A stretch of 64,000 bases of DNA from JBMOLK01 sp049325575 (GCA_049325575.1 JBMOLK010000311.1:1-64000), one strand, 5' to 3'. Shown: positions 10,101-19,690, counted from the first letter of the stretch. Notes: generated by a model from the letters alone, not told the origin. A program made the numbers and translations.

Positions 10101-13100
10101 AAGAACCCTCGATTTAGCAGATTGAGCAAGAGCTTTGATAAGACAGTCTGGGAAAAGCTTAAGAGAAAAGCGCAGAAGAACAATATAACACCATCCGCAT
10201 TATTGTGTACTGCATATGCACAGGTGCTGTCACTGTGGAGCAACCAGTCCAGATTGGCCATTAATCTGACTGTATTCAACCGCTATCCATTCTATCCCCG
10301 GGTAGAAGAGATAATAGGGGACTTCACATCCATAATATTGCTGGGTATTGAACTTAAGGAGAACAGCTCTTTCTGGGACTCTGCAAAAAGTGTTCAGAGC
10401 GTGCTGATGGAAGCACTGGAGAACAGGCATTTCGATGGAGTAAAGTTTATAAGGGAAATTGCCAACAAAAACGGACTTCAGAATAAGGCAATAATGCCAA
10501 TAGTATTTACCAGTGCTTTATTTGGTAACGGGAAAGATGACCTAAATGGCCTTGGAACAATGAAAATGGGAGTCAGCCAGACATCACAGGTGTTTATAGA
10601 TAACCAGGTAATGGAATCAAACGGAGATCTGTCCATAACATGGGATTATGCAGAGGATTTGTTTGAGAGTGAAGTAATCAGTACCATGTTTGAACAGTTT
10701 ACCGGTATTTTAGCGGGTCTTATGGAAACTGACCAAGAGTACAGACTTTCTTTAAGTCAGAAGGATATTGAATTAATAGAAAGCTATAACAGGACTGAAG
10801 AGGATATAGAGGCATCTACGCTTCATGGAATGTTTATGGCACAGGCCAGGAGAACACCGGATAAAGAGGCTGTTGTATTTGAAGATGATAGTATTACATA
10901 CAGGGAACTGGATGAGAAGTCCAACCAGATTGCCAGGTATCTGATGGAACAGGGTGTAGGAGCTAATGATCTGGTAGGAGTCGTTGCACAGCGTTGTGTA
11001 GATACAATAGTAAATGTAATGGGTATTCTAAAGTCTGGAGCCGCGTATGTTCCAATAGATCCAATGTATCCTGAAGAGAGAAGGAAATACATAGTATCAA
11101 ACAGCAATTGCAAGCTTATATTGGACCCGGAGTTTTATATACGTAAGGGTATATCAGGATATCCTGCCGATAGTGGAGTATTTACCTGTGAACCAGAGTC
11201 TCTGGCCTATGTAATTTATACCTCAGGGAGCACGGGCAAGCCAAAGGGGGTAGTTATTAAACACAAGGCTGCAGCCAATACAATTATTGATATTAACGGC
11301 AAATTCAATGTAAATGAGGCTGATAGAATAATTGGATTATCGTCCATGTGTTTTGATCTCTCTGTGTATGATATTTTTGGTGCATTAAGTACCGGTGCTG
11401 TACTTGTCATGGTACGTGACCAAAGAGATATGAGAAACATTTATGAAACAGTGGAAAACCAGAAGATCACTATTTGGAATTCAGTTCCTGCTATTATGGA
11501 TATGCTGGTAGAAAATATAAGTAATAATCTGTATGAAGAAAGCGGGTCTCTTTGGTCCGGGTCGGAAGAACAGGGTGGAACGGATAGTGAAGCTTCGAAT
11601 ATTGACTTTAACAACACTATAAAATACTACTGGTCTCCGATTATGCAGTGGTATAGAGAAGGAAACAGGATATATATAGGTAAACAATCCTATACCGGCT
11701 TTGTAGTAGATATTTTCCCGAAAATTTATTTCCTCGCACAAAAAGGAGTTACCTTAAACGGTTTGGTAAGCGAATTTGATAACATAAATCCTTCGCAGCT
11801 TAAGGAATTTATAGAGGGTCTCATAGCTAACAAAGTATTGGTGTGCTCTTTATTATCGCCATATGAAGTATTCTCTACGCAGAATAGCTTGTTTAAGAAT
11901 GAATACGGGGAAGAAATGTACTTTGTACAGGAAGAGTATGATAAATTCAAATATAAGCAGCTTAGCAGAACATTTGAGCCCTGCAGTGATTACAGGGTAG
12001 CCCTCGAGGACGGACATGACTACCCTGATTCAATAAAGGAAAGACGATCCCACAGGTCCTTTGATGAAGGAGCAAAGATTCCCTTTAATGTCTTTTCACA
12101 GTTATTAGCTGTATTTAAACAGAACAGGGAATATAATGATATAAGGTACTATTATGCAAGTGCCGGGGGTTTATATCCTATTGACGTTTTTGTGTATATT
12201 AAGGAAAACAGAATAGAAAACCTCAAACAGGGATTGTATTATTATCACCCTGTGAGCAATAGCTTAAACCTTGTTAATGATGAGGAATTTATCACAGAAG
12301 ATGCTCACTATTTTGTAAATAAGGAGATTTATAAGTCATCAGCCTTCTCTATTTTCCTTATTTATAATGCTGAAGCCAATATGCCCAAGTATGGCTCCAA
12401 CGGATATTTCTATTCTATCCTTGACGCGGGAATTATGACGGCAACTCTTAATCATGTAGCTGAAACGCTCAACATAGGTCTTTGCTCCATTGGAGATATG
12501 GATTTTAAAAGAATTGAAAAGCACTTTAAACTAAATGAAAACCAGGTGTTTATCCATCTGATTGAAGGAGGAATAAAGTCTGAAAGTGCTTCAAAGATAG
12601 TCCGGGATATTGACGGTGCTAAATCTTTGATGCTAGAGGGAATTGAGGAAAGCAAGAATCAAGTTGCTGCAGCACAAGAGCATGAATTAGAGCCTGTTCA
12701 GACGGGTATAGCCGCAAGTAGCGTAAGTTCGATTAGAAACAGCAGTTTAAGGCTTGTGCTGTTAAGTGGAGATTGGATACCCCTGAATTTGCCTGATAAA
12801 GTGAAGCGCAATTTCCCAGACTCAAAGGTCATTAGCTTGGGCGGCGCAACAGAGGCTTCGATATGGTCCATATATTATCCTGTAGAGGAAATAAAGGATC
12901 ATTGGAGGAGCATTCCTTACGGTATACCTTTGGCAAACCAGAAATATTATGTATTGAACTATAAAAAGGATCCATGTCCAGCAGGTGTTCAGGGTGAATT
13001 ATATATCGGCGGTATAGGACTGGCTGAAGGGTACATAAATGATAAGGAAAAGACCGATGAAGCATTTATAAAACATCCGGAGCTAGGTAACTTATACAAG

Positions 13101-14612
13101 ACCGGTGACTATGGAATTCTACACAAAGATGGCTATATTGAATTTCTAGGAAGAAAAGACAGCCAGGTAAAGATCAGAGGTTACAGGATTGAGTTAGGTG
13201 AAATAGAAAAGAACCTGATGGGGCATGCAAACGTAAAAAATGCAGTGGTTATTGACAGAACTGATGCTAATAGAAAGAAGTATCTGTGTGCATATGTTGT
13301 GCTGGAGGGACAGGTAGCAGTACAAGAGCTAAGAGAGTATCTGTCTAAGACTCTGCCGAATTATATGATCCCGGCACAGTTTGTCAGTCTGGATAGAATC
13401 CCTCTGACCCAAAACGGCAAGGTAGATAGAAAATCCCTACCGGAGCCACAGGAAGATGTGGTGATGGGAACTCAATACAAGGATGCACAGAGCGACACAG
13501 AGGAAAGGCTTGTTGAAATATGGAGGAAGCTTCTTGAGATACAAAAAGTTGGAGTAGAGGATAATTTCTTCTCACTTGGAGGAGATTCGCTAAAGGCTAC
13601 AACATTGGCTACATATATCCGAAAGGAGTTTGAGGTTGAAATACCTTTAAGGGAGCTGTTCAAGAATCAGACAATCAGAGAGCTGGCAAGTTATATAGAA
13701 CGTTCCGAGAAGGTAGGAAATAAGCTGGATGATGAAAATATGGTACTGCTTAAAAAGGGTAAGGACAAGACAAAGAATCTCTTTATCGTTCATGCAGGAA
13801 GCGGAGAAGCAGAATCATATATGGGATTTACCAATTACTTGGATGACAGCTTCAATTACTGGGGCGTAAAAGCTGACAGGTTTAAGGATCATGGTCCACA
13901 GAATTTGACAGATGAGCAGATTGCAAAAAAATATTTAAAGAAAATGTTAAGGATACAGGAAGAAGGTCCATATCACATTGCAGGATGGTGTGTAGGAGGA
14001 ACTATAGCATTTGAAATTGTAAGACAGCTGGAAATGATGAATGAAGAAGTAGGATTTTTGGGTATGTTCAATTCCAGTTCAACCCAGATGGAAATAATAC
14101 AGACACCTGTGAACTTCAGCATAGAAACCGAAAAGCAGCTTGTTGAGGAAGTGCTGCCTATTCAAGAGCTTAAAGGCCTGGTTGAAAATTCATACAGCAA
14201 GGAACAAATATGGTCTTTGATTTTAGAATATGCAGAGAATGATGACCCGAATCAGGAAGTGTTGACAAGACTAAAAGAAGCAGTTCCTGTAGGATTAAGA
14301 TCCATTATACCTTATTATGAAAACATCGATGTAAGAAATCTAATTTACTATATCAATGTCATAAGGTCGCTGGCAAATGCACGTTCCTGGTATGTTCCTG
14401 CTGGCAAAATAAAAACACAGATACACTTTTTTAAAGCCAGCTTGGAGACAGTATTGGATGAAAGTATTTGGAACCAGTACTGTGAGAAGCCAGTGAAGAC
14501 ATATACTTTCCTTGGAGACCATTTTACAATGTTTAAAGAACCTAATGTTCTAAATAATTCAGAGACATTTGATAAGATTTTTATTAAGGAATCAGGCAGT
14601 TTTAAATCGTAA
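7128..14612 (+). CDS. KS-ACP-Cy-A(Ox)-PCP-TE hybrid PKS/NRPS
   Basis: This 2494-residue megasynthase is the second and terminal module pair of line A, 31 bases after the first. A ketosynthase (about 30-450) has DTACSAS (Cys about 207), EAHGTGT and NIGHL. A linker ending in YTFERERCW (about 640) follows with no acyltransferase, so the extender must be loaded in trans. Then: carrier (GGDS, Ser about 719); Cy domain from about 780 with DSLIADRAS near 911; Cys-type A domain (FDLSVYDIFG, DLYN pocket) with a SagB-like oxidase of about 400 residues between A4 and A5 (YYYASAGGLYPID near 1674); carrier (GGDSLKA, Ser about 2151); and a thioesterase from about 2218. The thioesterase nucleophile is Cys in GWCVGG (about 2288), with His in GDHF near 2464. 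No ketoreductase is present. Predicted reaction: add one malonyl unit, then a second Cys-derived thiazole, then release. Confidence 0.9.
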   Translation: MVKKLLDVEELDIISSDYNKSDSLPNFEEVSSKDIAIIGMSGKFPMAEDIDGFWNNIINRKDCIRPISEARRKDIDDYLNFRDGLSSERKYENGAFLDEIDKFDYNFFRLSPKEAQLMNPNQRLFLETAWEAIEDAGYGGKKLLGSKTGVYVGYMSDLEGYKYRQIILDVDKSLGPISVTGNLSSILASRISYLLDLNGPSMLVDTACSASLVSVHLACQSLRNKECDMALVGAVRTILLPSGEYDKVGIESSDSRTKTFDESSDGTGVGEGTGVIVLKPLSKALKDGDNIYAVIKGSSTNQDGSSIGISAPNVLAQEDVILKAWKDAGINPETIGYIEAHGTGTKLGDPIEIHAISKAFRRYTDKRQFCAIGSLKTNIGHLYEASGVIGIIKCIMALNRKTLPPAIHFRNPNRKIDFMESPVYVNVKPREWKSNGIPLRCGISSFGFSGTNCHVILEEAPPVRKEPGIEDEKPQIFKLSAKSEGALRRLIAAYSKFIARDTITSLRDICYTANTGRGCYNYRIAMIIKDRKDFEAKLQKLSFCSDLNHCDIDNVYYGKHSIVPLDKEIRKEGEITEEERRELTKVSELKLDSIEGKECSEEILAVLCRLYIEGSDIAWERLYANEKRYKARLPKYTFERERCWVDIPKVEEALEKADDSRQKAEKLRQYKKAVEVRLGGREVDNDYTEMERLVGDIWNEVLGFKEINIYDSFYELGGDSISMMKVISRIEEKTGKNVKLNQFIENNSIIKLALLLCDDSLGNQKIDYPMLVPDFKNMSEPFSLTEVQMAYLIGRDDQFEMGGVSTHVYVEIETGVEPERLNRSLNKLINRHPMLRSVILPHGEQQILESVPEYKIAVRDLRHLDKNAQDACILKERERMSHDVFKTDEWPLYEFKMFRLSDDVNYLFIGIDSLIADRASLQIIVNELMDFYNDEELELPEFEFTFRDYMITYEKFKTSEAYHRAKDYWMKKLDDFPTAPLLPLKKDPSSIKNPRFSRLSKSFDKTVWEKLKRKAQKNNITPSALLCTAYAQVLSLWSNQSRLAINLTVFNRYPFYPRVEEIIGDFTSIILLGIELKENSSFWDSAKSVQSVLMEALENRHFDGVKFIREIANKNGLQNKAIMPIVFTSALFGNGKDDLNGLGTMKMGVSQTSQVFIDNQVMESNGDLSITWDYAEDLFESEVISTMFEQFTGILAGLMETDQEYRLSLSQKDIELIESYNRTEEDIEASTLHGMFMAQARRTPDKEAVVFEDDSITYRELDEKSNQIARYLMEQGVGANDLVGVVAQRCVDTIVNVMGILKSGAAYVPIDPMYPEERRKYIVSNSNCKLILDPEFYIRKGISGYPADSGVFTCEPESLAYVIYTSGSTGKPKGVVIKHKAAANTIIDINGKFNVNEADRIIGLSSMCFDLSVYDIFGALSTGAVLVMVRDQRDMRNIYETVENQKITIWNSVPAIMDMLVENISNNLYEESGSLWSGSEEQGGTDSEASNIDFNNTIKYYWSPIMQWYREGNRIYIGKQSYTGFVVDIFPKIYFLAQKGVTLNGLVSEFDNINPSQLKEFIEGLIANKVLVCSLLSPYEVFSTQNSLFKNEYGEEMYFVQEEYDKFKYKQLSRTFEPCSDYRVALEDGHDYPDSIKERRSHRSFDEGAKIPFNVFSQLLAVFKQNREYNDIRYYYASAGGLYPIDVFVYIKENRIENLKQGLYYYHPVSNSLNLVNDEEFITEDAHYFVNKEIYKSSAFSIFLIYNAEANMPKYGSNGYFYSILDAGIMTATLNHVAETLNIGLCSIGDMDFKRIEKHFKLNENQVFIHLIEGGIKSESASKIVRDIDGAKSLMLEGIEESKNQVAAAQEHELEPVQTGIAASSVSSIRNSSLRLVLLSGDWIPLNLPDKVKRNFPDSKVISLGGATEASIWSIYYPVEEIKDHWRSIPYGIPLANQKYYVLNYKKDPCPAGVQGELYIGGIGLAEGYINDKEKTDEAFIKHPELGNLYKTGDYGILHKDGYIEFLGRKDSQVKIRGYRIELGEIEKNLMGHANVKNAVVIDRTDANRKKYLCAYVVLEGQVAVQELREYLSKTLPNYMIPAQFVSLDRIPLTQNGKVDRKSLPEPQEDVVMGTQYKDAQSDTEERLVEIWRKLLEIQKVGVEDNFFSLGGDSLKATTLATYIRKEFEVEIPLRELFKNQTIRELASYIERSEKVGNKLDDENMVLLKKGKDKTKNLFIVHAGSGEAESYMGFTNYLDDSFNYWGVKADRFKDHGPQNLTDEQIAKKYLKKMLRIQEEGPYHIAGWCVGGTIAFEIVRQLEMMNEEVGFLGMFNSSSTQMEIIQTPVNFSIETEKQLVEEVLPIQELKGLVENSYSKEQIWSLILEYAENDDPNQEVLTRLKEAVPVGLRSIIPYYENIDVRNLIYYINVIRSLANARSWYVPAGKIKTQIHFFKASLETVLDESIWNQYCEKPVKTYTFLGDHFTMFKEPNVLNNSETFDKIFIKESGSFKS

Positions 14613-14675
14613 GAGATGACTTATAAAAATAAACCATATTATAAAGGTTAAACGAATTTATATAGAGGTGTTAAG

Positions 14676-15932
14676 ATGGATAAAATAGCATTTTTATTTA
14701 CAGGTCAAGGTGCACAGTTTGTAGGTATGGGTAAAGGATTATACGACGAGTTTGACATTGCCAGGAAAACATATGAAGAGGCAAACGATATATTGGGTTT
14801 TAACCTGGCAAAGTTGTGTTTTGAAGGTAACCTGGGGGAGCTGGCCAGGGCGGAAAACGCACAGCCTGCTTTATTAGCTGCAAGTGTGGTTGCATATAGG
14901 GTTTTTATGAAGGAAATTGGTATAGCACCAGATTACTGTGCTGGACACAGCCTTGGCGAGTATTCTGCTTTAGCTTGTACAGGTGCATTAAAGTTTTCTG
15001 ACGCCTTAAAAATAGTACGCAAGAGGGGGAAGCTTACGCAGAAGATTATAGACTATGATATTGGTGCAATGACTATAATTGATGCAGTGAACAAAGAAAT
15101 AGTAGAAGAACAGTGTAAAAAAGTGTCTGACAATGATAAGTATTGTATTATAAATTGCTATAATTCGCCAAGCCAGGTTGCTATTGCAGGTCATAAAGAA
15201 GCAGTTGAAGCTATAGAATCAATTATGTTGGATATGGACGCCAAAGTTACACCGCTCATAACGAGTGCTCCATTTCACAGTTCACTGATGCAACCTATTG
15301 TTATGGACCTGGAGGAAGAGCTTAGGAAGTATAACTGCAACAGGTTTAAATATCCTGTTGTTTCAAATTATAATGCTCTGCCTTATGATAATCCTGAAAA
15401 AGTAATTGAAATGCTGCTTCTTCAGATGACAAACCCTGTGCAGTGGCAAGCCACAATGAGATTTTTGATGGATCAGGGTGTTACAATAGCAATAGAAATG
15501 GGTCCTCAGAACGTGTTGTGTAACCTGGTTAACTCAAATTCACAAGGCATTGAGGCCTTCTGCTATGGTAGTAAGGAAGACAGATTATCTTTAACGGGAT
15601 TTTTTTATTCGGATGGAAGGGTGAAGGAACAAATGCCTTCAGTCATTACCAGGTGTCTGGCTGCAGCAGCTTCCACACCCAATGCTTGTTGGGATATTGA
15701 AGAATACAGGCAGGGAGTTACGGAATCGTATAGGAAGATTCAGCAAATCCAAGACTATATTGAAAGGGAAGGTATTTTACCGTCAAAGAAACAAATGCAG
15801 GAAGCACTAAATTTGCTTCGCACTATTTTCATAACTAAAAAATTACCATATGAGGAACAGAACGAGTGGTTTAACGAAATATTCGATGAAATAAGTGAGC
15901 ATGAGGAGTTCGCAGACTTGAAGAGTGTATGA
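14676..15932 (+). CDS. trans-acting malonyl-CoA:ACP acyltransferase
   Basis: This FabD-like acyltransferase of 418 residues probably supplies the extender unit to the AT-less ketosynthase module encoded just upstream. It shows FTGQGAQFVGMG at the N-terminus, the catalytic GHSLGE (Ser near residue 91), an APFHSSLM segment carrying the second catalytic His, and GPQNVLCNL. The catalytic part fits about 300 residues. A C-terminal tail of about 110 residues, rich in Glu, Gln and Lys and probably helical, is extra compared with FabD; similar tails occur in some trans-AT proteins. Start ATG is preceded by AGAGGTG. Malonyl specificity is the default inference. Confidence 0.88.
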   Translation: MDKIAFLFTGQGAQFVGMGKGLYDEFDIARKTYEEANDILGFNLAKLCFEGNLGELARAENAQPALLAASVVAYRVFMKEIGIAPDYCAGHSLGEYSALACTGALKFSDALKIVRKRGKLTQKIIDYDIGAMTIIDAVNKEIVEEQCKKVSDNDKYCIINCYNSPSQVAIAGHKEAVEAIESIMLDMDAKVTPLITSAPFHSSLMQPIVMDLEEELRKYNCNRFKYPVVSNYNALPYDNPEKVIEMLLLQMTNPVQWQATMRFLMDQGVTIAIEMGPQNVLCNLVNSNSQGIEAFCYGSKEDRLSLTGFFYSDGRVKEQMPSVITRCLAAAASTPNACWDIEEYRQGVTESYRKIQQIQDYIEREGILPSKKQMQEALNLLRTIFITKKLPYEEQNEWFNEIFDEISEHEEFADLKSV

Positions 15933-15940
15933 AGGGTGGT

Positions 15941-16383
15941 ATGACAATGGGGAATAATGTGTGTCCATGGTGGATGGGGTGGCACACCTTGTCGGAGAGC
16001 ATGGTAAAGTTGTATGCATTGATTTGCAGGAAGTGACGATTGAGAATTTGATCAAAAGGGCTAAAAGTGCAGGCTTGGATAAACAAATGAAAATACGGTC
16101 ATGCAGCCAGGATTCTCTTAGAATAGATGATATCAGGGAGGAGATGGATTTTGCACTGGCTTTTGCAGTTGTTCATGAAGTCAGTAACAGGGGGGTGCTG
16201 TTTAAAGAAATTTTTAATGCGTTAAAACCTGGTGGTAAGCTTCTGGTAGCAGAGCCAATGGGACATGTTGGACAAAAGCACTTTGAAGATAGTATTTCTT
16301 TAGCGCAGAAAGAGGGCTTTAGTATTGTACAAAGGCCAAAAATAGAAAGAAGTTATTCTGTACTTTTGAGCAAAACTTTTTAG
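15941..16383 (+). pseudogene. SAM methyltransferase remnant with internal deletion and frameshift
   Basis: Eight bases after the acyltransferase stop, an ATG opens MTMGNNVCPWWMG, the typical N-terminus of a small class I SAM methyltransferase family. That frame then runs into HTLSES and stops at a TGA about 30 codons from its start. The following family sequence (VAHLVGEHGKVVCIDLQ, then DFALAFAVVHE and LKPGGKLLVAEP) continues in another frame to 16383. The segment that should lie between, about 50 codons with the glycine-rich SAM-binding motif I, is missing, and the join near 15974-15980 is out of frame. The enzyme is therefore very probably dead. A short in-frame product from 15961 (140 aa) could be made but would lack the cofactor loop. 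A once-methylating step of line A seems to have been lost. Confidence 0.75.
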
Positions 16384-16541
16384 AATAAAACTTTATAAAA
16401 TATTTAAAATTAGGATATAAAATGTATATGAAAAAATAATGGGATATTTATGCAGTTGAGAGTCTTTCCGGCTAAGGGTAGATGCAATATTCTTAAAATT
16501 TTTGAATAGTTGTTCAATCAATACAAGGAGGAACCATTATC

Positions 16542-17279
16542 ATGCCTAACAAAAAAGCAGATGCAGTTTTAGAAGTTAAAAATATAATTAAGGATTACAA
16601 AAGTGGGGCAGGCCAAATCCGGATTCTTAAAGGAATCAGCTTTAGTGCAGGACCAGGAGAGTTTATTTCAATTGTAGGAAAGTCAGGAAGTGGGAAAACA
16701 ACTTTGTTGAACATGATTACCGGGATTGACCGGCCTACTTCCGGAGAAATTATTATAAACAAAACTTTACTGCATGAAATGAAAGAAAGGGATATCAGCA
16801 GGTGGAGAGGACTCAATATAGGTATAGTGTTTCAATTCTTTCAATTGTTACCTACACTAACGGTGTTGGAGAATGTGATGATGCCCATGGATTTCTGTAA
16901 GACATATTCCGTAAAAGAAAGAAGAGAAAGAGCTCAAACGCTGCTTCAAAGAGTAGGTTTAAAGGAACATGCTCATAAACTTCCTTCAAGCCTTTCAGGT
17001 GGAGAGCAGCAGAGGGTTGCTATCGCAAGAGCCCTTGCCAATAATCCTCCTCTTATTGTTGCGGATGAACCGACAGGTAACCTGGACTCCAAGACAACAG
17101 AAAGTATTTTCAAGCTGCTGGTAAGCTTAAAACAAGAGGGGAAAGTAATAATAATGGTTACTCACAGCAATGATCTTGCGGTAAGAACAGACAGAATACT
17201 GTACCTTCATGATGGAGCCATGGAAGAAGACCACACAATAAAAAGCCGTACAGTAAAGGAGATGTGTGGAAATGACTAG
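16542..17279 (+). CDS. ABC transporter ATPase, MacB/LolD type (line A exporter)
   Basis: This ATPase of 245 residues energizes the FtsX/MacB-type permease encoded next, whose start overlaps its end by 14 bases. It has Walker A GKSGSGKTT, the Q-loop region FQFFQLLPTLTVLENV, signature LSGGEQQRVAIARALA and Walker B LIVADEPTGNLDS. A strong AAGGAGG lies 10 bases upstream of the ATG. The position directly after the line A synthases suggests export of, or resistance to, the product. It is clearly paralogous to the ATPase at 41979-42680, which ends line B. Confidence 0.92.
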   Translation: MPNKKADAVLEVKNIIKDYKSGAGQIRILKGISFSAGPGEFISIVGKSGSGKTTLLNMITGIDRPTSGEIIINKTLLHEMKERDISRWRGLNIGIVFQFFQLLPTLTVLENVMMPMDFCKTYSVKERRERAQTLLQRVGLKEHAHKLPSSLSGGEQQRVAIARALANNPPLIVADEPTGNLDSKTTESIFKLLVSLKQEGKVIIMVTHSNDLAVRTDRILYLHDGAMEEDHTIKSRTVKEMCGND

Positions 17280-19638
17280 ATTCAAAAAGGTGTACAGGGA
17301 TCTTTGGTTGAAAAAATCACGGACACTACTTGTCGTTCTTGCAACTGCACTAGGTATATTGGGAGTTGGTTCTGTACTCAATACAAATTATATTCTGGAA
17401 CGTGAAATGAATAGTAATTACATGGACACCAACCCTGCATCGTTTATTTTATGGATGGATAAAACAGATGACAAGCTTATACAAATATTAGAAGATATGC
17501 CTGAAATCAAGGATATGGAACTTCGCAAAACGGTTACAGGGCGTATTCTTGCAGGTGAAAACGAGTGGGGCACCATAATGCTTTATGCTATTGAGAATTT
17601 TGACAACCTCAAGATAGATACCTTTAGCTATGAGGAAGGAAAAAGGGCTCCTTTGGATGGTGAAATTTTGATTGAGAGGGATGCTTTTAGGGTAGCTAAA
17701 ACCAGTATTGGTGAAACAGTTCAAATCAAAATACCCGGAGGAACTCCACAAAGTCTTAAAGTCACAGGGAGTGTACATGCGCCAGGTTTGCCAGCGGCAC
17801 ATGCGGAACATTTCTCCTATGGCTTCATTTCCCAAAAAACTCTTGAACAGCTTGGTGATAAAAGTGGCTTGAATGAGTTTAGGGTTGTTGTTTCCGGAGA
17901 TATATACGACAAAGAATATATAGAGGATGTTTCGATAAAAGCTGAAGAAATATTAAAGACCAACGGCTATGTAGTACGGAGTATAGAGATTCCTATCCCA
18001 GGAAAGCACCCTCACGGTGACGAGATATCCGGATTTATGTTTATCCTTCAGGCTTTCGGTGTTTTGTCACTATTAATGAGCAGTGTATTAGTGGTTAACA
18101 TGATATCAAACTTGCTTGCAGGGCAAATACGGCAAATTGGGATTATGAAATCTACTGGTGCCGGGGTAGGGCAGATAGTGAGTATTTATTACTCAATGGT
18201 TCTGGTACTTGGGATTACTGCCCTGATTATAGGGGTACCAACAGCGGTACTATTGGGAAGAGGCTGTGCAAGCTTTTCAGCAATGGAGCTTAATTTTAAT
18301 ATCAAAGATAATTCCATTCCGCTTGTTTCATTTATTATACAGGGTTTAACAGGTATTCTCATACCTTTGCTGGCTGCGACAATACCTGTAGTAAAAGCAT
18401 GCAGGGTACCTGTAAGAGTGGCAATTTCCGATTATGGCATATCACAGGACAAAGTGTCTGCTAAAGATGAGATCAAGGAAATGGGTCTGACCGGACCTAT
18501 GATGCTTTCCATAAGGAATACCTTCAGGAAAAAAGGACGTCTTTTGTTGACCTTTGGAACGTTAGTCCTTGGTGGTTCTTTGTTTATTTTATCGCTTAAT
18601 ATCTTTACTTCCCTTAATAATACTGTGGAACAATCTTTTAAGGCTCTTCAATATGATGTAGAAGTGCGATTAAGCAGACAGTATTCAATAGAGGAGCTTG
18701 CAGCTGCTTCAGATGGTATTGCCGGTATAAATAAAATAGAGTACATGAACTTCTCTGCTGCAGTATTAAAAAGGAAGGATTCTGTTGCAAGCAAAAAATA
18801 TCTGCTGAAAGCTGTTCCTGTTGATGCAACACTCATTAAGCTTCCGATTCTGGAAGGGAGATGGTATAACTCTGAAGATAAAAACGGGATTGTTATAAAC
18901 CATAACCTTGCAAACAAGGAGCCTAACGTGAAGGTTGGTGACTCTGTTGACATCAATGTGGAGGGCAGGGATTTAAAATTCACGGTTATTGGTATAGCCA
19001 AAGAAGTTGCATCAAGACCTACAATCTATATAAATAGGAATGTTTATCTGGATGTAATAGAAAATAACGGAAGTGCCAACTACATCCTTTTTAAAACGGA
19101 TAAAAAGGATTATGATACACAGCGTAAGCTATTAACCAGCTTTGAGCGGAATGCGGAGAAAAATGGATTAGACATTCTGGATGCATGGATGACATATCAA
19201 CACAGGAAGTCATTTCTCGATCACTTGACTATGGTATTAAGCTTCCTGATTTTTATGGCAGTATTGACTGTTATTGTTGGTGGTATGGGACTTGCATCGA
19301 CTATGGGTATAAGTGTGTTGGAAAGGATGCGTGAGATTGGTGTTATGCGTTCCATAGGAGCATCCAACAGCGATATTATCAAAATCGTATTGGTTGAAGG
19401 CTTGCTTATCGGATCAATAAGCTGGATAATTGTTTGCATACTGTCTATCCCTCTAGCTCCTACAATAGGAAACCAGATTGGTATTTTGGCCCTACATATA
19501 AAGCTTGATACTGCATTTTCACTAATATCTTATATTGTATGGCTTGTACTAATTATTGCTATAACTGCTGTTTCAAGCGTTGTACCGGCTGTAAAAGCTT
19601 CTAATGTTCCTGTAAGGGACATAATAGCATATGAATAA
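17266..19638 (+). CDS. ABC transporter permease, FtsX/MacB-like (line A exporter)
   Basis: This 790-residue permease has an N-terminal membrane helix (about 16-35), a large extracytoplasmic region (about 40-245), three helices (about 255-375), then a second copy of this layout starting with a helix near 425, another outer domain, and three C-terminal helices (about 655-780). This is the double FtsX layout of Gram-positive antimicrobial-peptide/lipid type exporters. LERMREIGVMRSIGAS and SGQIRQIGIMKSTGA-like segments before the helices are typical FtsX cytoplasmic loops. It overlaps the ATPase gene by 14 bases, indicating translational coupling. A hairpin terminator follows. Confidence 0.9.
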   Translation: MEMTRFKKVYRDLWLKKSRTLLVVLATALGILGVGSVLNTNYILEREMNSNYMDTNPASFILWMDKTDDKLIQILEDMPEIKDMELRKTVTGRILAGENEWGTIMLYAIENFDNLKIDTFSYEEGKRAPLDGEILIERDAFRVAKTSIGETVQIKIPGGTPQSLKVTGSVHAPGLPAAHAEHFSYGFISQKTLEQLGDKSGLNEFRVVVSGDIYDKEYIEDVSIKAEEILKTNGYVVRSIEIPIPGKHPHGDEISGFMFILQAFGVLSLLMSSVLVVNMISNLLAGQIRQIGIMKSTGAGVGQIVSIYYSMVLVLGITALIIGVPTAVLLGRGCASFSAMELNFNIKDNSIPLVSFIIQGLTGILIPLLAATIPVVKACRVPVRVAISDYGISQDKVSAKDEIKEMGLTGPMMLSIRNTFRKKGRLLLTFGTLVLGGSLFILSLNIFTSLNNTVEQSFKALQYDVEVRLSRQYSIEELAAASDGIAGINKIEYMNFSAAVLKRKDSVASKKYLLKAVPVDATLIKLPILEGRWYNSEDKNGIVINHNLANKEPNVKVGDSVDINVEGRDLKFTVIGIAKEVASRPTIYINRNVYLDVIENNGSANYILFKTDKKDYDTQRKLLTSFERNAEKNGLDILDAWMTYQHRKSFLDHLTMVLSFLIFMAVLTVIVGGMGLASTMGISVLERMREIGVMRSIGASNSDIIKIVLVEGLLIGSISWIIVCILSIPLAPTIGNQIGILALHIKLDTAFSLISYIVWLVLIIAITAVSSVVPAVKASNVPVRDIIAYE

Positions 19639-19654
19639 TATTTAAATTTAAAAT

Positions 19655-19690
19655 CCGGGTAGTCTATCTGATAACTATCCGGACTTTAAC
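19655..19690 (+). terminator. probable terminator after line A exporter
   Basis: CCGGGTAGT at 19655-19663 pairs with ACTATCCGG at 19674-19682 (one G-T pair), followed by a short T-rich stretch. It lies 17 bases after the permease stop. The T-run is weak, so termination may be partial. Confidence 0.55.
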
